DNA from: Arthrobacter sp. B3I9
GTDB taxonomy: Bacteria > Actinomycetota > Actinomycetes > Actinomycetales > Micrococcaceae
Length of the DNA: 64,000 nucleotides
Assembly: GCF_030816935.1 (NCBI RefSeq)
Contig: NZ_JAUSYO010000001.1
Coordinates: forward strand, 4,059,268-4,123,267
Reading direction: 5' to 3'
In this document: positions 25,675 through 34,422 of the stretch, piece by piece
How the letters are laid out: every line of letters begins with the position of its first letter
How positions within the stretch are numbered: the stretch's first letter is position 1
Notes under the pieces: generated by a model
What the model was told of the DNA's origin: nothing
Database searches by the model: none
Seen by the model: only the letters and a program-made list of their open reading frames with translations
Position numbers and translations under genes: made by a program

Positions 25675-25863
25675 CGGTCTCCCTATGAAGGATCCGGGCG
25701 ACGGGACCGAACCCGCCCACTGGCAAGCTTCCGTGGACCTGCCGAGGAGGTGTCACTGCAGCGCAATCCACTGTCGTATCCGTGCACTTCCTACCTCCGT
25801 GACGTTCGGACGACTACGGCGCTGTTACCATCACATTCAGGCAGCTCAAGGAGGATGTTTGCC

Positions 25864-26850
25864 ATGGTTCACGCGACGCCGGGGGAACATGCCTCTCTTG
25901 CGTTCCCCGCTGTCGCCTCAAAGGCCCCGGAGGCTACCTGGAGCGAGACAGTCGAACGCTCACTACTCAGCTTCGATTTTGACTTCGATAAGCACCGTAC
26001 GTTTCACGGGTCCGTGCAGAGCAAACCCTTCGCTGACATCGAATTCATCGACTTGAGCAGCGGCCGTCACGCCGCTTATCGCGACGAGTCCAAGATCCGC
26101 GCGGAAGACCGACCGGACTACTTGATGACTCTGCAACTCTCGGGGGAATTCCGTCTGACGCAGGACGGCAGAACTGCTGTGCTCAGGCCCGGGGAGTTCG
26201 CCTTCTACGATTCGACCAAACCAGCCACGGCGATTAGCAGCGACGACTACCGTTCGCTCTGCGTCAAGTTTCCGAAGAAGCTTCTCCGGTCGCTAGGCGA
26301 CACACTCGCTGAACGGACCGCCACGCGACTTGACGCGGACGCCGGCCTGTCACCCTCGGTATGGGCGCTCCTGAGCACCCTCAATGCGACGGCGGACTCA
26401 GTTACAAATGTCAACCGCCATTCGACGGTCCGAGGCATCATGGGGCTGGTCGGCTCCATGTTGACCAGCCAGTCCGGCACCACCAACCCCCGCCGGCAAA
26501 TCGAAACCCGCGACTCCCTGCTGGAACAGATCGGCAACTACATCGACGACAACCTGGGCAACCCGGAACTGGACCCGCAGGAAATCGCCCGTGCGCACTT
26601 CATCTCCGTCCGGCACCTGCACAGCTTGTTCCACGACGCTGGCCTCAGCGTTTCGGCTTGCATCAGGGACCGGCGGGTGGAGCGGTGCAGCAGTGATCTC
26701 GCCGACCCGCTACTCCTCAACGTGCCCGTTGCGTCAATCGCACGTCGGTGGGGCTTCAAAGGCGCTTCGCATTTTGGTCAGATATTCAAGGCTGCGACCG
26801 GATTTACCCCTGCGGATTTCCGCCAGATGGCGCTGAAGGAAACCAGCTAG
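25864..26850 (+). CDS. AraC family regulator, probable activator of the aromatic cluster
   Basis: Regulator of 328 residues. An N-terminal AraC-binding-like beta domain (about 60-200, with DYLMTLQLSGEFRLTQDGRTAVLRPGEFAFYDSTKP, a common opening of the NdR/FeaR-like group) precedes two AraC helix-turn-helix motifs (about 225-325, with LDPQEIARAHFISVRHLHSLF and VASIARRWGFKGASHFGQIFKAATGFTPADFR). The start at 25864 is chosen because AAGGAGG lies nine bases upstream. It is directly followed, after 211 bases, by the aromatic ring-cleavage cluster on the same strand, so activation of that cluster by an aromatic effector is likely but inferred. Confidence 0.92.
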   Translation: MVHATPGEHASLAFPAVASKAPEATWSETVERSLLSFDFDFDKHRTFHGSVQSKPFADIEFIDLSSGRHAAYRDESKIRAEDRPDYLMTLQLSGEFRLTQDGRTAVLRPGEFAFYDSTKPATAISSDDYRSLCVKFPKKLLRSLGDTLAERTATRLDADAGLSPSVWALLSTLNATADSVTNVNRHSTVRGIMGLVGSMLTSQSGTTNPRRQIETRDSLLEQIGNYIDDNLGNPELDPQEIARAHFISVRHLHSLFHDAGLSVSACIRDRRVERCSSDLADPLLLNVPVASIARRWGFKGASHFGQIFKAATGFTPADFRQMALKETS

Positions 26851-27061
26851 GCCCTGCCTGAGCGTGCGCCGGCTGCGGCCCGAAACGGATTCGCATGCCG
26901 GGGAAATGGTCCATATCCAGCTGCCGTCACGTCTCCTATGCCAAGGTTGCGCGCATTCGACAGTCACCGGCACTCTCACGCTATTTAAGTGACGTGAAAC
27001 ACACGTACGGTAAAGCCAGCCCCAGAAATTCGGGTTACACGAGATGTCAAAGGAGACACCC

Positions 27062-28015
27062 ATGGCCTACATTGAAGGCTCGCACCACGTGACGCTGTCA
27101 GTCGGCAACGCCCAGGAAGACGTGGACTTCCACGTTAAAACCTTGGGAATGCGCTTCATCAAGCGCACGGTACTTTTCGACGGCAGCACGCCGATCTACC
27201 ACCTGTACTACTCCAACGCCAACGGCGACCCCTCCTCCGTTGTCACCACCTTTCCTTGGGCGCAGGCCGGGCTCTACGGCAAGCGCGGCACCAACCAGGC
27301 CCGCGAAGTCCTGCTGTCAGTTCCCTCCACCTCGTTGGACTTCTGGCACCAGCGCCTCAACGAGCACAAGGTCGACGTCCAGAACATCGAGGTGTTCGAC
27401 CAGCGCCGGCTGGCGTTCCGCCACCCCTCTGGAATCGAATACGTCTTCGTGGGCAACGACGGCGACGAGCGCGAAGGCTTCGCGGGCAACGGTGTACCGG
27501 AAGAGCACGCCATCCACGGGATCCACGGCGTCGGCATCCATGTCACCACTCCGGAACGGATGGTCGACTTCGCCAACGACACGTTTTTCTCCCAGGGCAA
27601 CCTCGCCGAGGAGGGAGACCGGGCCGTTTTCCAGATCGGCAATGCCAAGCACGGGAACCACGTCGAGTTGACCGCCAACATCTCCGAGGATCAGGGCACG
27701 TGGCACTACGGTTCGGGCACTTACCACCACTTCGCCTGGAACCTGGACACGTTGAAGAACCAGGACGAGGCCAAGTTCGGAATCGAAGGCGCCGGCTACA
27801 CGGACATCTCCGAGCTCAAGGACCGCAAGTACTTCAAGAGCGTCTACGTCCGCAGCCCCGGCGGCGCGCTGTTCGAACTCGCCGTCACCCACGACGACGG
27901 CGGCTGGGACTGCGATGAATCCCCGCAGGAACTCGGCACCCGCTTTCAGCTCCCCGAGCAGTTCGAACACCAGCGCACCCAGATCTTTGAGCAGCTCGAG
28001 CACATCGACATCTAA
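27062..28015 (+). CDS. PcpA/MhqO-like VOC hydroquinone ring-cleaving dioxygenase
   Basis: Fe(II)-dependent extradiol-type dioxygenase of the vicinal oxygen chelate superfamily, 317 residues. It resembles PcpA (2,6-dichlorohydroquinone 1,2-dioxygenase) and LinE along its length. Two tandem glyoxalase-fold halves are visible (about 5-130 and 150-290). Expected metal ligands are His9 in SHHVTLSVG, His223 in TYHHFAWN and Glu272 in GGALFELAV, matching the PcpA His-His-Glu triad in order and context. AAAGGAG precedes the ATG. It opens the aromatic cluster. Products of this family are maleylacetate, chloromaleylacetate or hydroxymuconic semialdehyde; the maleylacetate reductase downstream fits. A quinone-detoxifying MhqO-like role is the alternative. 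Confidence 0.88.
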   Translation: MAYIEGSHHVTLSVGNAQEDVDFHVKTLGMRFIKRTVLFDGSTPIYHLYYSNANGDPSSVVTTFPWAQAGLYGKRGTNQAREVLLSVPSTSLDFWHQRLNEHKVDVQNIEVFDQRRLAFRHPSGIEYVFVGNDGDEREGFAGNGVPEEHAIHGIHGVGIHVTTPERMVDFANDTFFSQGNLAEEGDRAVFQIGNAKHGNHVELTANISEDQGTWHYGSGTYHHFAWNLDTLKNQDEAKFGIEGAGYTDISELKDRKYFKSVYVRSPGGALFELAVTHDDGGWDCDESPQELGTRFQLPEQFEHQRTQIFEQLEHIDI

Positions 28016-28045
28016 CGGCTCATTACGCAAAAGGAAACCAGTCCC

Positions 28046-29236
28046 GTGAGTGAACAGACGATCACAGCATCATCCCGCCTCCATGTCAGCAATGAATTTG
28101 ACGCCCTCCTGGAGCGCCTGGACGCGATCACCCCCTTGCTGAAAGCCAACGCCGACGCGAATGAAGCCGGCGGAAGGCTCACCCCCGAAGTCGAAGCGGC
28201 GCTGCTCGACTCCGGCGCTTACCGCGTCGGAATCCCGGAAAACCTGGGCGGCTACGAGTTTTCGCCGCGCCAGGTTATAGAAACCATCGAAAAGATCTCC
28301 TACGCCGACGCCTCCGCTGGCTGGGTCTTCATGGCACTGCAGATGATCACCGGAACCACTGCCGCATGGCTCCCCGAAGAAGCCACCCAGGAGCTGTTCG
28401 CCGGGGACAACCACGCCTTGATCGCCGGACAAGGGACGCGGTTGGGAACAGCAGCGAAGGTCGACGGCGGCTATCGCCTCTCCGGCTCCTGGTCCTTCGC
28501 CTCCGGCATGCACCAGGCCACCCACATCCACACCGCTGCCTTTTGCCCGGATACGAACCAGGCCCTGGTCTTTACGCTCCCCAAGGAACAGGCAACGCTG
28601 ATCGACAACTGGGACGTCATGGGCCTGAAGGCCACGGGCAGCATCGACTACGTGATCGAGGACGTCTTTGTCCCGGACAGCTTCACCTACGAGGTCTCGA
28701 TCATGGATGCCCTCAACGGCGGCGCCATCTACCATCTGGGGCTCGCCAACATGTCGGGTATCTGCCACACCGGGTGGGCCCTGGGCGTGGCGCGCAGGCT
28801 GCTGGACGAGATGAAGGAACTGGCCGGCAAGAAGACGGGAGCTCCCGGGGCCACCGTCGATACGGACCAGTTCCATGCGGCGTACGCGAAGGCGGAAGCA
28901 ACGCTGCGTTCGGCCCGCGCCTGGACCATGGAGGTCTGGGCGGACAACGAGGCGACCCTGGACAGGGGCGAGCTGCTTTCCACCGAACAGGAGACGCTCA
29001 CCCGTCTCGCCCTGAACAACGTCACATGGTCAGCCCATGAGGTCACCATGGCGGTCTACAAGTGGGCCGCCACCGCGGCCCTTCGCTCGGGAGACATCCA
29101 GCGGTTCTTCCGCGACATGCACGCCGGCACGCAGCACGTTACCTCCGGCCCGGTGGTCCTGCAGAACTGCGGACGGCAGCTCGCCGGACTCGCGCCGAAC
29201 GCGCGCTGGGTCTTCCTGGATCTCCAGGACCAGTAG
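28046..29236 (+). CDS. Two-component flavin-dependent monooxygenase, oxygenase subunit (acyl-CoA dehydrogenase fold)
   Basis: Protein of 396 residues with the acyl-CoA dehydrogenase fold used by group D flavin monooxygenases such as HsaA and the HpaB/HpaH-type hydroxylases. The N-terminal helical part (about 15-120) contains YRVGIPENLGGYEFSPRQVIETIE. The middle domain has YRLSGSWSFASGMHQATHI, the usual place of the flavin-contacting WSFASG motif. The C-terminal helical domain ends in HVTSGPVVLQNCGRQLAGL. It lacks the catalytic glutamate context of true acyl-CoA dehydrogenases. A flavin reductase gene follows, the expected partner that supplies reduced FMN or FAD. It starts with GTG after AAGGAAACC. 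Likely hydroxylates a phenolic ring; substrate unknown. Confidence 0.82.
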   Translation: MSEQTITASSRLHVSNEFDALLERLDAITPLLKANADANEAGGRLTPEVEAALLDSGAYRVGIPENLGGYEFSPRQVIETIEKISYADASAGWVFMALQMITGTTAAWLPEEATQELFAGDNHALIAGQGTRLGTAAKVDGGYRLSGSWSFASGMHQATHIHTAAFCPDTNQALVFTLPKEQATLIDNWDVMGLKATGSIDYVIEDVFVPDSFTYEVSIMDALNGGAIYHLGLANMSGICHTGWALGVARRLLDEMKELAGKKTGAPGATVDTDQFHAAYAKAEATLRSARAWTMEVWADNEATLDRGELLSTEQETLTRLALNNVTWSAHEVTMAVYKWAATAALRSGDIQRFFRDMHAGTQHVTSGPVVLQNCGRQLAGLAPNARWVFLDLQDQ

Positions 29237-29312
29237 GACCACACCTCGTCACACCGTCCGCGCGTGCCGGCTGCAGCGGCTGCCGGCACACGCGCAACAA
29301 CCAGGAGCAATC

Positions 29313-29897
29313 GTGTCCACCACGTCACCCACTTCCCATTCCGCACGCCTCAGCGAGGAAATTACCGAAGGTCATTTCGAACAGACGCTGACCGCAGATG
29401 ACTTCAAAGAGGCTTTCCGAAACCACCCGGCCGGCGTTTCCGTCGTGACCGCGGACCCCGGAGACGGGCCCGTCGGGCTGACGGCCACGTCCGTCTTCTC
29501 CGTCTCGACCACCCCGCCGCTGCTGGTCTTTTCCCTGTCGGGCCGCTCGTCTTCAGCTCCCGCGCTACGCCGGGCTGACACCGTCGTCGTCCATCTCCTC
29601 GGCGCTGACCAGATCGGCCTGGCCAAAACGTTCTCCACCTCCGGCATCGACCGCTTCGCTGACAGCAGCATATGGACCCGGCTGGTCACAGGAGAGCCTG
29701 TGCTTCCCACCGCCAATGCATGGCTCCGGGGCAGAATCGTCAACCAGATGGAGGCCGGGGACTCGACGGTCGTCGCCGTCCAGGTCCTGCAGGTCAAAAT
29801 CCCCGACGCCGAGTCCCGCCCGGCCGGCCAGTCCCATCCGCTGGTTTACCACAACCGCACGTGGCACCAGCTCAGCGACAGCTCAGTGATGCCCTGA
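29313..29897 (+). CDS. Flavin reductase component of the two-component monooxygenase
   Basis: FMN-binding split-barrel reductase of 194 residues, of the HpaC/HsaB/DIM6-NTAB family. It uses NAD(P)H to make free reduced flavin for the oxygenase encoded just upstream. After an N-terminal tail of about 30 residues, FKEAFRNHPAGVSVVTADPGDGPVGLTATSVFSVSTTPPLLVFSLS is the classic family opening. VVHLLGADQIGLAKTFSTSGIDRF is the second landmark. The GTG at 29313 follows AGGAG at good spacing; earlier in-frame starts fall inside the upstream gene. Cytosolic. Confidence 0.9.
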   Translation: MSTTSPTSHSARLSEEITEGHFEQTLTADDFKEAFRNHPAGVSVVTADPGDGPVGLTATSVFSVSTTPPLLVFSLSGRSSSAPALRRADTVVVHLLGADQIGLAKTFSTSGIDRFADSSIWTRLVTGEPVLPTANAWLRGRIVNQMEAGDSTVVAVQVLQVKIPDAESRPAGQSHPLVYHNRTWHQLSDSSVMP

Positions 29898-29925
29898 TGT
29901 CGATTCCGACTCCGAAGGAATAGCG

Positions 29926-30576
29926 ATGCCGCCCAATCCCCATCTTGCCCAGGAACCGATGCTCCAGGGGGCGCCCCCCGAAGCCGCGAACCTCACCGTC
30001 TACGCCGTTCACGGCCGTGGCCAATCCCCCGCATTCATGGCGGAACTGGCGGACCGCATTGGTCTTCCCGACATCGCTTATCTGCTTCCCGCCGCCCATG
30101 ATTCGAGCTGGTATCCAGCCGGTTTCATGGAACCGCTCGATCAGAACCAGCCCAATCTTGACCACGCCCTGGAGGCCGTCGGGCACCACCTTGAGCGGCT
30201 CGCCGGGCAAGGTGCCCCGAAAGAGTCGGTTGTGCTGCTGGGCTTCTCCCAAGGAGCCTGCCTGCTTTCGGAATTCCTCCTGCGCAACCAGCACCAATAC
30301 GCGGCCGTCGTGCTTCACACTGGCGGCTACCTTGGCCCCGTCGAACACGGCTGGCCGGAAAACGGCGGGCTGGACGGCGTCCCCGTGTTGATGGCCTCCT
30401 CGGCCAAAGATACGTGGGTTCCTCTGCCCCGCATCGAAGCGACGGCCACAGCCCTGGCCAAGGCGGGCGCCGCCGTCGAGCTTCACACCTACGACGACGC
30501 CGAGCACCACATCAACGATGATTCGGTTGCCCGGATCCGCAAACTGCTCACCAGCCTTATGACAAAGGAGTCCTGA
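29926..30576 (+). CDS. Alpha/beta hydrolase, MhqD/carboxylesterase-like
   Basis: Hydrolase of 216 residues of the phospholipase/carboxylesterase group. The nucleophile elbow is GFSQG (Ser about residue 107). The acid is likely the Asp in SSAKDTWVP, and the base is a histidine in YDDAEHHIND. In Bacillus, MhqD of this family is encoded with the MhqO ring-cleaving dioxygenase and responds to hydroquinones, the same pairing as here. It could hydrolyse an ester substrate entering the pathway, or a ring-fission product. Its stop lies one base before the next start, separated only by the AAAGGAG-containing end of this gene. Confidence 0.82.
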   Translation: MPPNPHLAQEPMLQGAPPEAANLTVYAVHGRGQSPAFMAELADRIGLPDIAYLLPAAHDSSWYPAGFMEPLDQNQPNLDHALEAVGHHLERLAGQGAPKESVVLLGFSQGACLLSEFLLRNQHQYAAVVLHTGGYLGPVEHGWPENGGLDGVPVLMASSAKDTWVPLPRIEATATALAKAGAAVELHTYDDAEHHINDDSVARIRKLLTSLMTKES

Positions 30577-30577
30577 C

Positions 30578-31585
30578 ATGCCTTCCACCGCCCCTCATCT
30601 CATTGACAGCCCACTCGTCACGTCCCGACGCGGTCATTTCTGGATTCCCGGGGAGCGGGTCGCGACGCCGGGGGGTACGGTTCAGCGTGCTCCCATGTTC
30701 GTGGCCTGGGAAGCGCCGGAGAACATCACCCAGCCCCATCCGCTGGTGCTGGTGCACGGCGGCGGCGGGCAAGGAACCGATTGGACGGGCACACCCGACG
30801 GCCGGCCGGGGTGGGCGCAACGTTTCCTCGAAGCCGGCTTCGCCGTCTACATCGTCGACCGGCCCGCCCACGGCCGCTCCCCCTACCACCCGGATGTCGT
30901 GGGGCCCATGGGCGGCGCCTTCCCCTATGAAGCCGCCGCAGGCTTGTTCCTGCCGGAAGAAGCGGCCGGCTCACAGACGCAATGGGGTTATGACCGGGAA
31001 ATCGGTTCGGCGGACATTGACCAGCTGGTCGCCGCCATGGGCCCGCTACCGGCGGACCTGGCCGAATCGCAGGCGATGGACGGTGATCGGCTTGCAAGGC
31101 TGCTCGACCGGATCGGTCCGGCGATCATCGTGACACACTCCGCGGGCGGTCCGGCAGGCTGGCTCGTGGCCGATGCGCGTCCCGAACTTGTTGTGGGCAT
31201 CGTGGCAGTGGAACCAATCGGCCCTGCATTCGCCGATTTCCCGGGCCTGGGCAGCCTCTCCTGGGGACTCACGGCAACCCCCATGAGCTATGTGCCGTCA
31301 CAGGCAACCCCGGAAGAGCTGCAGAGTGCCGACCCCGGATCCCTGCGGCTGCCGGCGCTGAAGGGCAAGCCGATCGCCGTCATTACCGGCAGCGCCTCGG
31401 GATTCGCCGGGTTCGCGCCAGACGTCGTCGATTTCTTGACCACGGCAGGCGCCGATGCAGAATGGCTCCACCTGAAGGAATTCGGTATCGAGGGCAACGG
31501 CCACGGCCTCATCTTCGAATCCAATTCCGATGACACCATCAAGCCCGTCATCGCATGGATCGAAGCACACTGGCCGCGGTCATGA
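30578..31585 (+). CDS. Alpha/beta hydrolase
   Basis: Second hydrolase of the cluster, 335 residues. HPLVLVHGGGGQGTDW is the oxyanion strand-loop. VDRPAHGRSPY follows at strand four. THSAGG holds the nucleophilic serine (about residue 190), and the histidine in GNGHGLIFESNSDD completes the triad. This layout is seen in esterases and in some lactonases and C-C hydrolases. AAAGGAG precedes the ATG at 30578, and the next gene overlaps the stop by ATGA, so it is part of the operon. Which pathway bond it cuts is unknown; two different hydrolases in one cluster suggest an esterified or glycosylated-type substrate or two hydrolytic steps. Confidence 0.85.
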   Translation: MPSTAPHLIDSPLVTSRRGHFWIPGERVATPGGTVQRAPMFVAWEAPENITQPHPLVLVHGGGGQGTDWTGTPDGRPGWAQRFLEAGFAVYIVDRPAHGRSPYHPDVVGPMGGAFPYEAAAGLFLPEEAAGSQTQWGYDREIGSADIDQLVAAMGPLPADLAESQAMDGDRLARLLDRIGPAIIVTHSAGGPAGWLVADARPELVVGIVAVEPIGPAFADFPGLGSLSWGLTATPMSYVPSQATPEELQSADPGSLRLPALKGKPIAVITGSASGFAGFAPDVVDFLTTAGADAEWLHLKEFGIEGNGHGLIFESNSDDTIKPVIAWIEAHWPRS

Positions 31586-33348
31586 GCGATTCCGACGTCG
31601 TTGAAACCGATGTGCTGATTGTCGGTTCCGGACCTGCAGGCGCATCAGCCGCGTTGTTTCTCTCCTCGCTGGGTGTGCAGAACATGATGGTCACGAAGTA
31701 CCGGTGGACGGCCAACACCCCGCGCGCCCACATCACGAACCAGCGGACCATGGAGATCTTCCGGGACGTGGGCATCGAGGAACAGGTGCTCGCCGAGGCA
31801 ACACCGCACGCGATGATCGGCGACACGGTCTTCTGCACCTCCATCGCCGGCGAAGAGATTGGCCGCATTCTGACGTGGGGAAACCATCCAGCCCGCCACG
31901 CCGACTACGAGCTTGCTTCGCCCTCGTTGAACTGTGACATCCCCCAGACTTACCTGGAGCCGATCCTTGTCCGGAACGCCACCGTACGCGGAACGCAGAC
32001 GCAGTTCTCCACCGAGTATCTCCTCCATACCCAGGACCCGGACGGAGTCACCGTCCGGGTCCTGGACCGGGTCACCGGCAACGAATACAGCATCCGTGCC
32101 AAGTACCTGATTGGCGCGGACGGCGCCCGGTCCAAGGTCGCGGCGGACATCCAATTGCCCTACGAGGGCCGGATGGACATTGCCGGGTCGATGAACATCA
32201 CGTTCAAGGCGGACATCACGGAACTGGTGGGGCACCGCCCCTCGGTCCTGTACTGGGTGATCCAGCCGGGGTCGAACATCGGAGGCATCGGCGCCGGCCT
32301 GGTACGCATGGTCCGGCCCTGGAACGAATGGTTGATCGTCTGGGGTTACGACATCACCAAAGAACCCCCGGAAGTGACCGACGACGCTGCCACGGAGATA
32401 GTCCGCAACCTGATCGGGCTCCCGGATCTCGAGGTGGAAATCACGGGCACGTCGCTCTGGGGAAACAACGAACAGTATGCCACCGAACTGCGGTCCGGGC
32501 GGGTGTTCTGCGCAGGGGACGCCGTGCACAAGCACCCGCCCAGCAACGGGCTGGGTTCCAACTCTTCCATCCAGGACTCATACAATCTGGCATGGAAACT
32601 GGCCGCTGTCCTCAGCGGACAAGCGGGCGAGGAGCTTCTGGACAGCTACAGTGCGGAACGGGCACCGGTGGCCAGGCAGATAGTGCTGCGCGCCAACCAG
32701 TCCGGCCGCGAGTTCGGCCAGCTGTTCCAAGCGCTCGGAATCGACGGGGCGGAATCAGCCGAGGAAATGCGCGCCCTGATCGAGTCGCGCAAGGACAACA
32801 GCCCCGCAGGCGCAGCCAAGCGCGCGGCCGTCCAGGAAGCGATGGAACTCAAGAACTACGAGTTCAACGCCCACGGCGTGGAACTTGGCCAGCACTACGT
32901 CTCAACGGCCGTGGTCGGGGACGGCAGCACCAAGCCGGCACCGTCCCGCGACCCCGAGCTGTACTACGAGCCCTCCACCTACCCCGGAGTGCGGCTACCC
33001 CACGCGTGGGTTGGCGACAATAACAAAAAGCACTCCACCCACGACCTGGCGGCCTACGACCAGTTCACGCTCTTCACCGGCATTACCGGCGAGGACTGGG
33101 CCACCGCTGCCCGGAAGGTCAGCGATCAGCTTGGCGTGAAGGTAAAGGCAGTGGTGATCGGACCTGGCCGTGACGTCACCGACCTCTATTTCGACTGGGC
33201 GAAACTGCGCGGCGTCGAAGAAGACGGGGCGGTCCTGGTGCGGCCGGACAAACACGTCGGCTGGCGTGCCGCCCGCTTGCCTGAAAATCCTGAAACCGCC
33301 CTCCGGGACGCCATGTCCGCCATCCTGAATCGAGGCACGCCAGCGTGA
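31582..33348 (+). CDS. FAD-dependent phenol hydroxylase, TfdB-like
   Basis: Class A flavoprotein monooxygenase of 588 residues that hydroxylates phenols ortho to an existing hydroxyl using NAD(P)H and O2. It resembles TfdB (2,4-dichlorophenol 6-monooxygenase) along its length. It has the GSGPAGASAALFL nucleotide-binding motif (about 12-24), a long TPRAHITNQRTMEIFRDVGI segment, GADGARSKVA (DG motif), and VFCAGDAVHKHPPSNGLGSNSSIQDSYNL (GD motif). A thioredoxin-like C-terminal domain occupies about 470-585. The ATG at 31582 overlaps the previous stop; the upstream frame is not used. In this cluster it could make hydroxyquinol from resorcinol or a similar diphenol for the dioxygenase downstream. 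Confidence 0.92.
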   Translation: MSDSDVVETDVLIVGSGPAGASAALFLSSLGVQNMMVTKYRWTANTPRAHITNQRTMEIFRDVGIEEQVLAEATPHAMIGDTVFCTSIAGEEIGRILTWGNHPARHADYELASPSLNCDIPQTYLEPILVRNATVRGTQTQFSTEYLLHTQDPDGVTVRVLDRVTGNEYSIRAKYLIGADGARSKVAADIQLPYEGRMDIAGSMNITFKADITELVGHRPSVLYWVIQPGSNIGGIGAGLVRMVRPWNEWLIVWGYDITKEPPEVTDDAATEIVRNLIGLPDLEVEITGTSLWGNNEQYATELRSGRVFCAGDAVHKHPPSNGLGSNSSIQDSYNLAWKLAAVLSGQAGEELLDSYSAERAPVARQIVLRANQSGREFGQLFQALGIDGAESAEEMRALIESRKDNSPAGAAKRAAVQEAMELKNYEFNAHGVELGQHYVSTAVVGDGSTKPAPSRDPELYYEPSTYPGVRLPHAWVGDNNKKHSTHDLAAYDQFTLFTGITGEDWATAARKVSDQLGVKVKAVVIGPGRDVTDLYFDWAKLRGVEEDGAVLVRPDKHVGWRAARLPENPETALRDAMSAILNRGTPA

Positions 33349-34409
33349 GCCTGAACTTTAACCACGTCACCCTGGGCCAGCGGGTCCTTTTTGGCTCCGG
33401 GAAGGCTGCCGAGAACCTCGCGGCCGAGGTCGAGCGCTTGGGTGCCAGGACTGTGATGGTCATCGCCTCTGCGTCCGAGGAACAGGCCGCCCGGGGCGTC
33501 ACTGCGGGTATAACCGTGGCATTACAGTACGACGACGTCGCCCCGCACGTGCCGCTCGAGAAGGCCGAAAAGGCCCGCGCGGCCGCCGCCGGGCATCACG
33601 TCGACCTGATCGTATGCGTCGGCGGGGGTTCGACGACGGGCCTGGCCAAAGCCATTGCATTGACCTCCGGCCTGCCAATCATTGCTGTCCCCACCACCTA
33701 TGCCGGGTCCGAGGCCACCAATGTGTGGGGCATGACGGAATCATCCCGCAAAACCACCGGCGTGGACGACGTGGTCCTTCCCGTCACGGTGATTTATGAC
33801 GCCGAACTCACGCTCTCGCTGCCTGCGGAACTCTCCGTGGCCTCCGGCTTGAACGCCCTGGCCCACTGCGTGGACTCCATGTGGGCTCCACGGGCAGACC
33901 CGATCAACAGTGCCCTCGCTGCGGAAGGCATCCGTGCACTCTGCGAGGGCCTGCCGGCAGTCAAGGCAGACCCTGCCGGGTTGGAGGCACGGGAACAGGC
34001 CCTGTACGGGGCCTACCTCGCCGCGGTCGCCTTCTCGTCGGCCGGATCCGGGATGCACCACAAGATCTGCCACGTCCTGGGCGGGGCCTACAACCTGCCG
34101 CATGCCCAGACGCATGCCACCGTACTTCCCTACGTGCTTGCGTTCAACGCACCCCGCGCGCCCGAAGCCGCAACACGCATAGCGGCTGCCTTCGGCGCGG
34201 CGGACGCCGTCACCGGGCTGAACCGGCTGCGGGGCGTGCTTGACGCGCCGAAAGCCCTGAAAGGCTTCGGCATGGCCGAACATGCCATCGGCGAAGCCGT
34301 GGAGCTCATCCTCCCCGTCATTCCCGACTCCAACCCCAGGCAGGTCACGGCCGAGAACCTCACCGAGCTGATCACTGCCGCCTACTTCGGCACCACGCCG
34401 GGCCTCTAG
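33345..34409 (+). CDS. Maleylacetate reductase
   Basis: NAD(P)H-dependent reduction of maleylacetate to 3-oxoadipate, which feeds the beta-ketoadipate pathway. The 354-residue protein is an iron-type alcohol dehydrogenase family member. It shows the N-terminal Rossmann-like region with [17 protein letters not shown] (about 90-106) and [17 protein letters not shown] (about 111-127). In the C-terminal helical domain are conserved histidines in [21 protein letters not shown]. It begins with GTG overlapping the previous stop (GTGA). Both ring-cleavage enzymes of the cluster could supply its substrate, directly (hydroxyquinol route) or through PcpA-type cleavage. Confidence 0.93.
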   Translation: MSLNFNHVTLGQRVLFGSGKAAENLAAEVERLGARTVMVIASASEEQAARGVTAGITVALQYDDVAPHVPLEKAEKARAAAAGHHVDLIVCVGGGSTTGLAKAIALTSGLPIIAVPTTYAGSEATNVWGMTESSRKTTGVDDVVLPVTVIYDAELTLSLPAELSVASGLNALAHCVDSMWAPRADPINSALAAEGIRALCEGLPAVKADPAGLEAREQALYGAYLAAVAFSSAGSGMHHKICHVLGGAYNLPHAQTHATVLPYVLAFNAPRAPEAATRIAAAFGAADAVTGLNRLRGVLDAPKALKGFGMAEHAIGEAVELILPVIPDSNPRQVTAENLTELITAAYFGTTPGL

Positions 34410-34422
34410 AAAGACAACACAC

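Noticed and set aside
28046..29236. Acyl-CoA dehydrogenase of fatty acid oxidation
   Set aside because: It has the fold but sits directly before a flavin reductase and has a WSFASG-type motif of flavin monooxygenases, inside an aromatic cluster.
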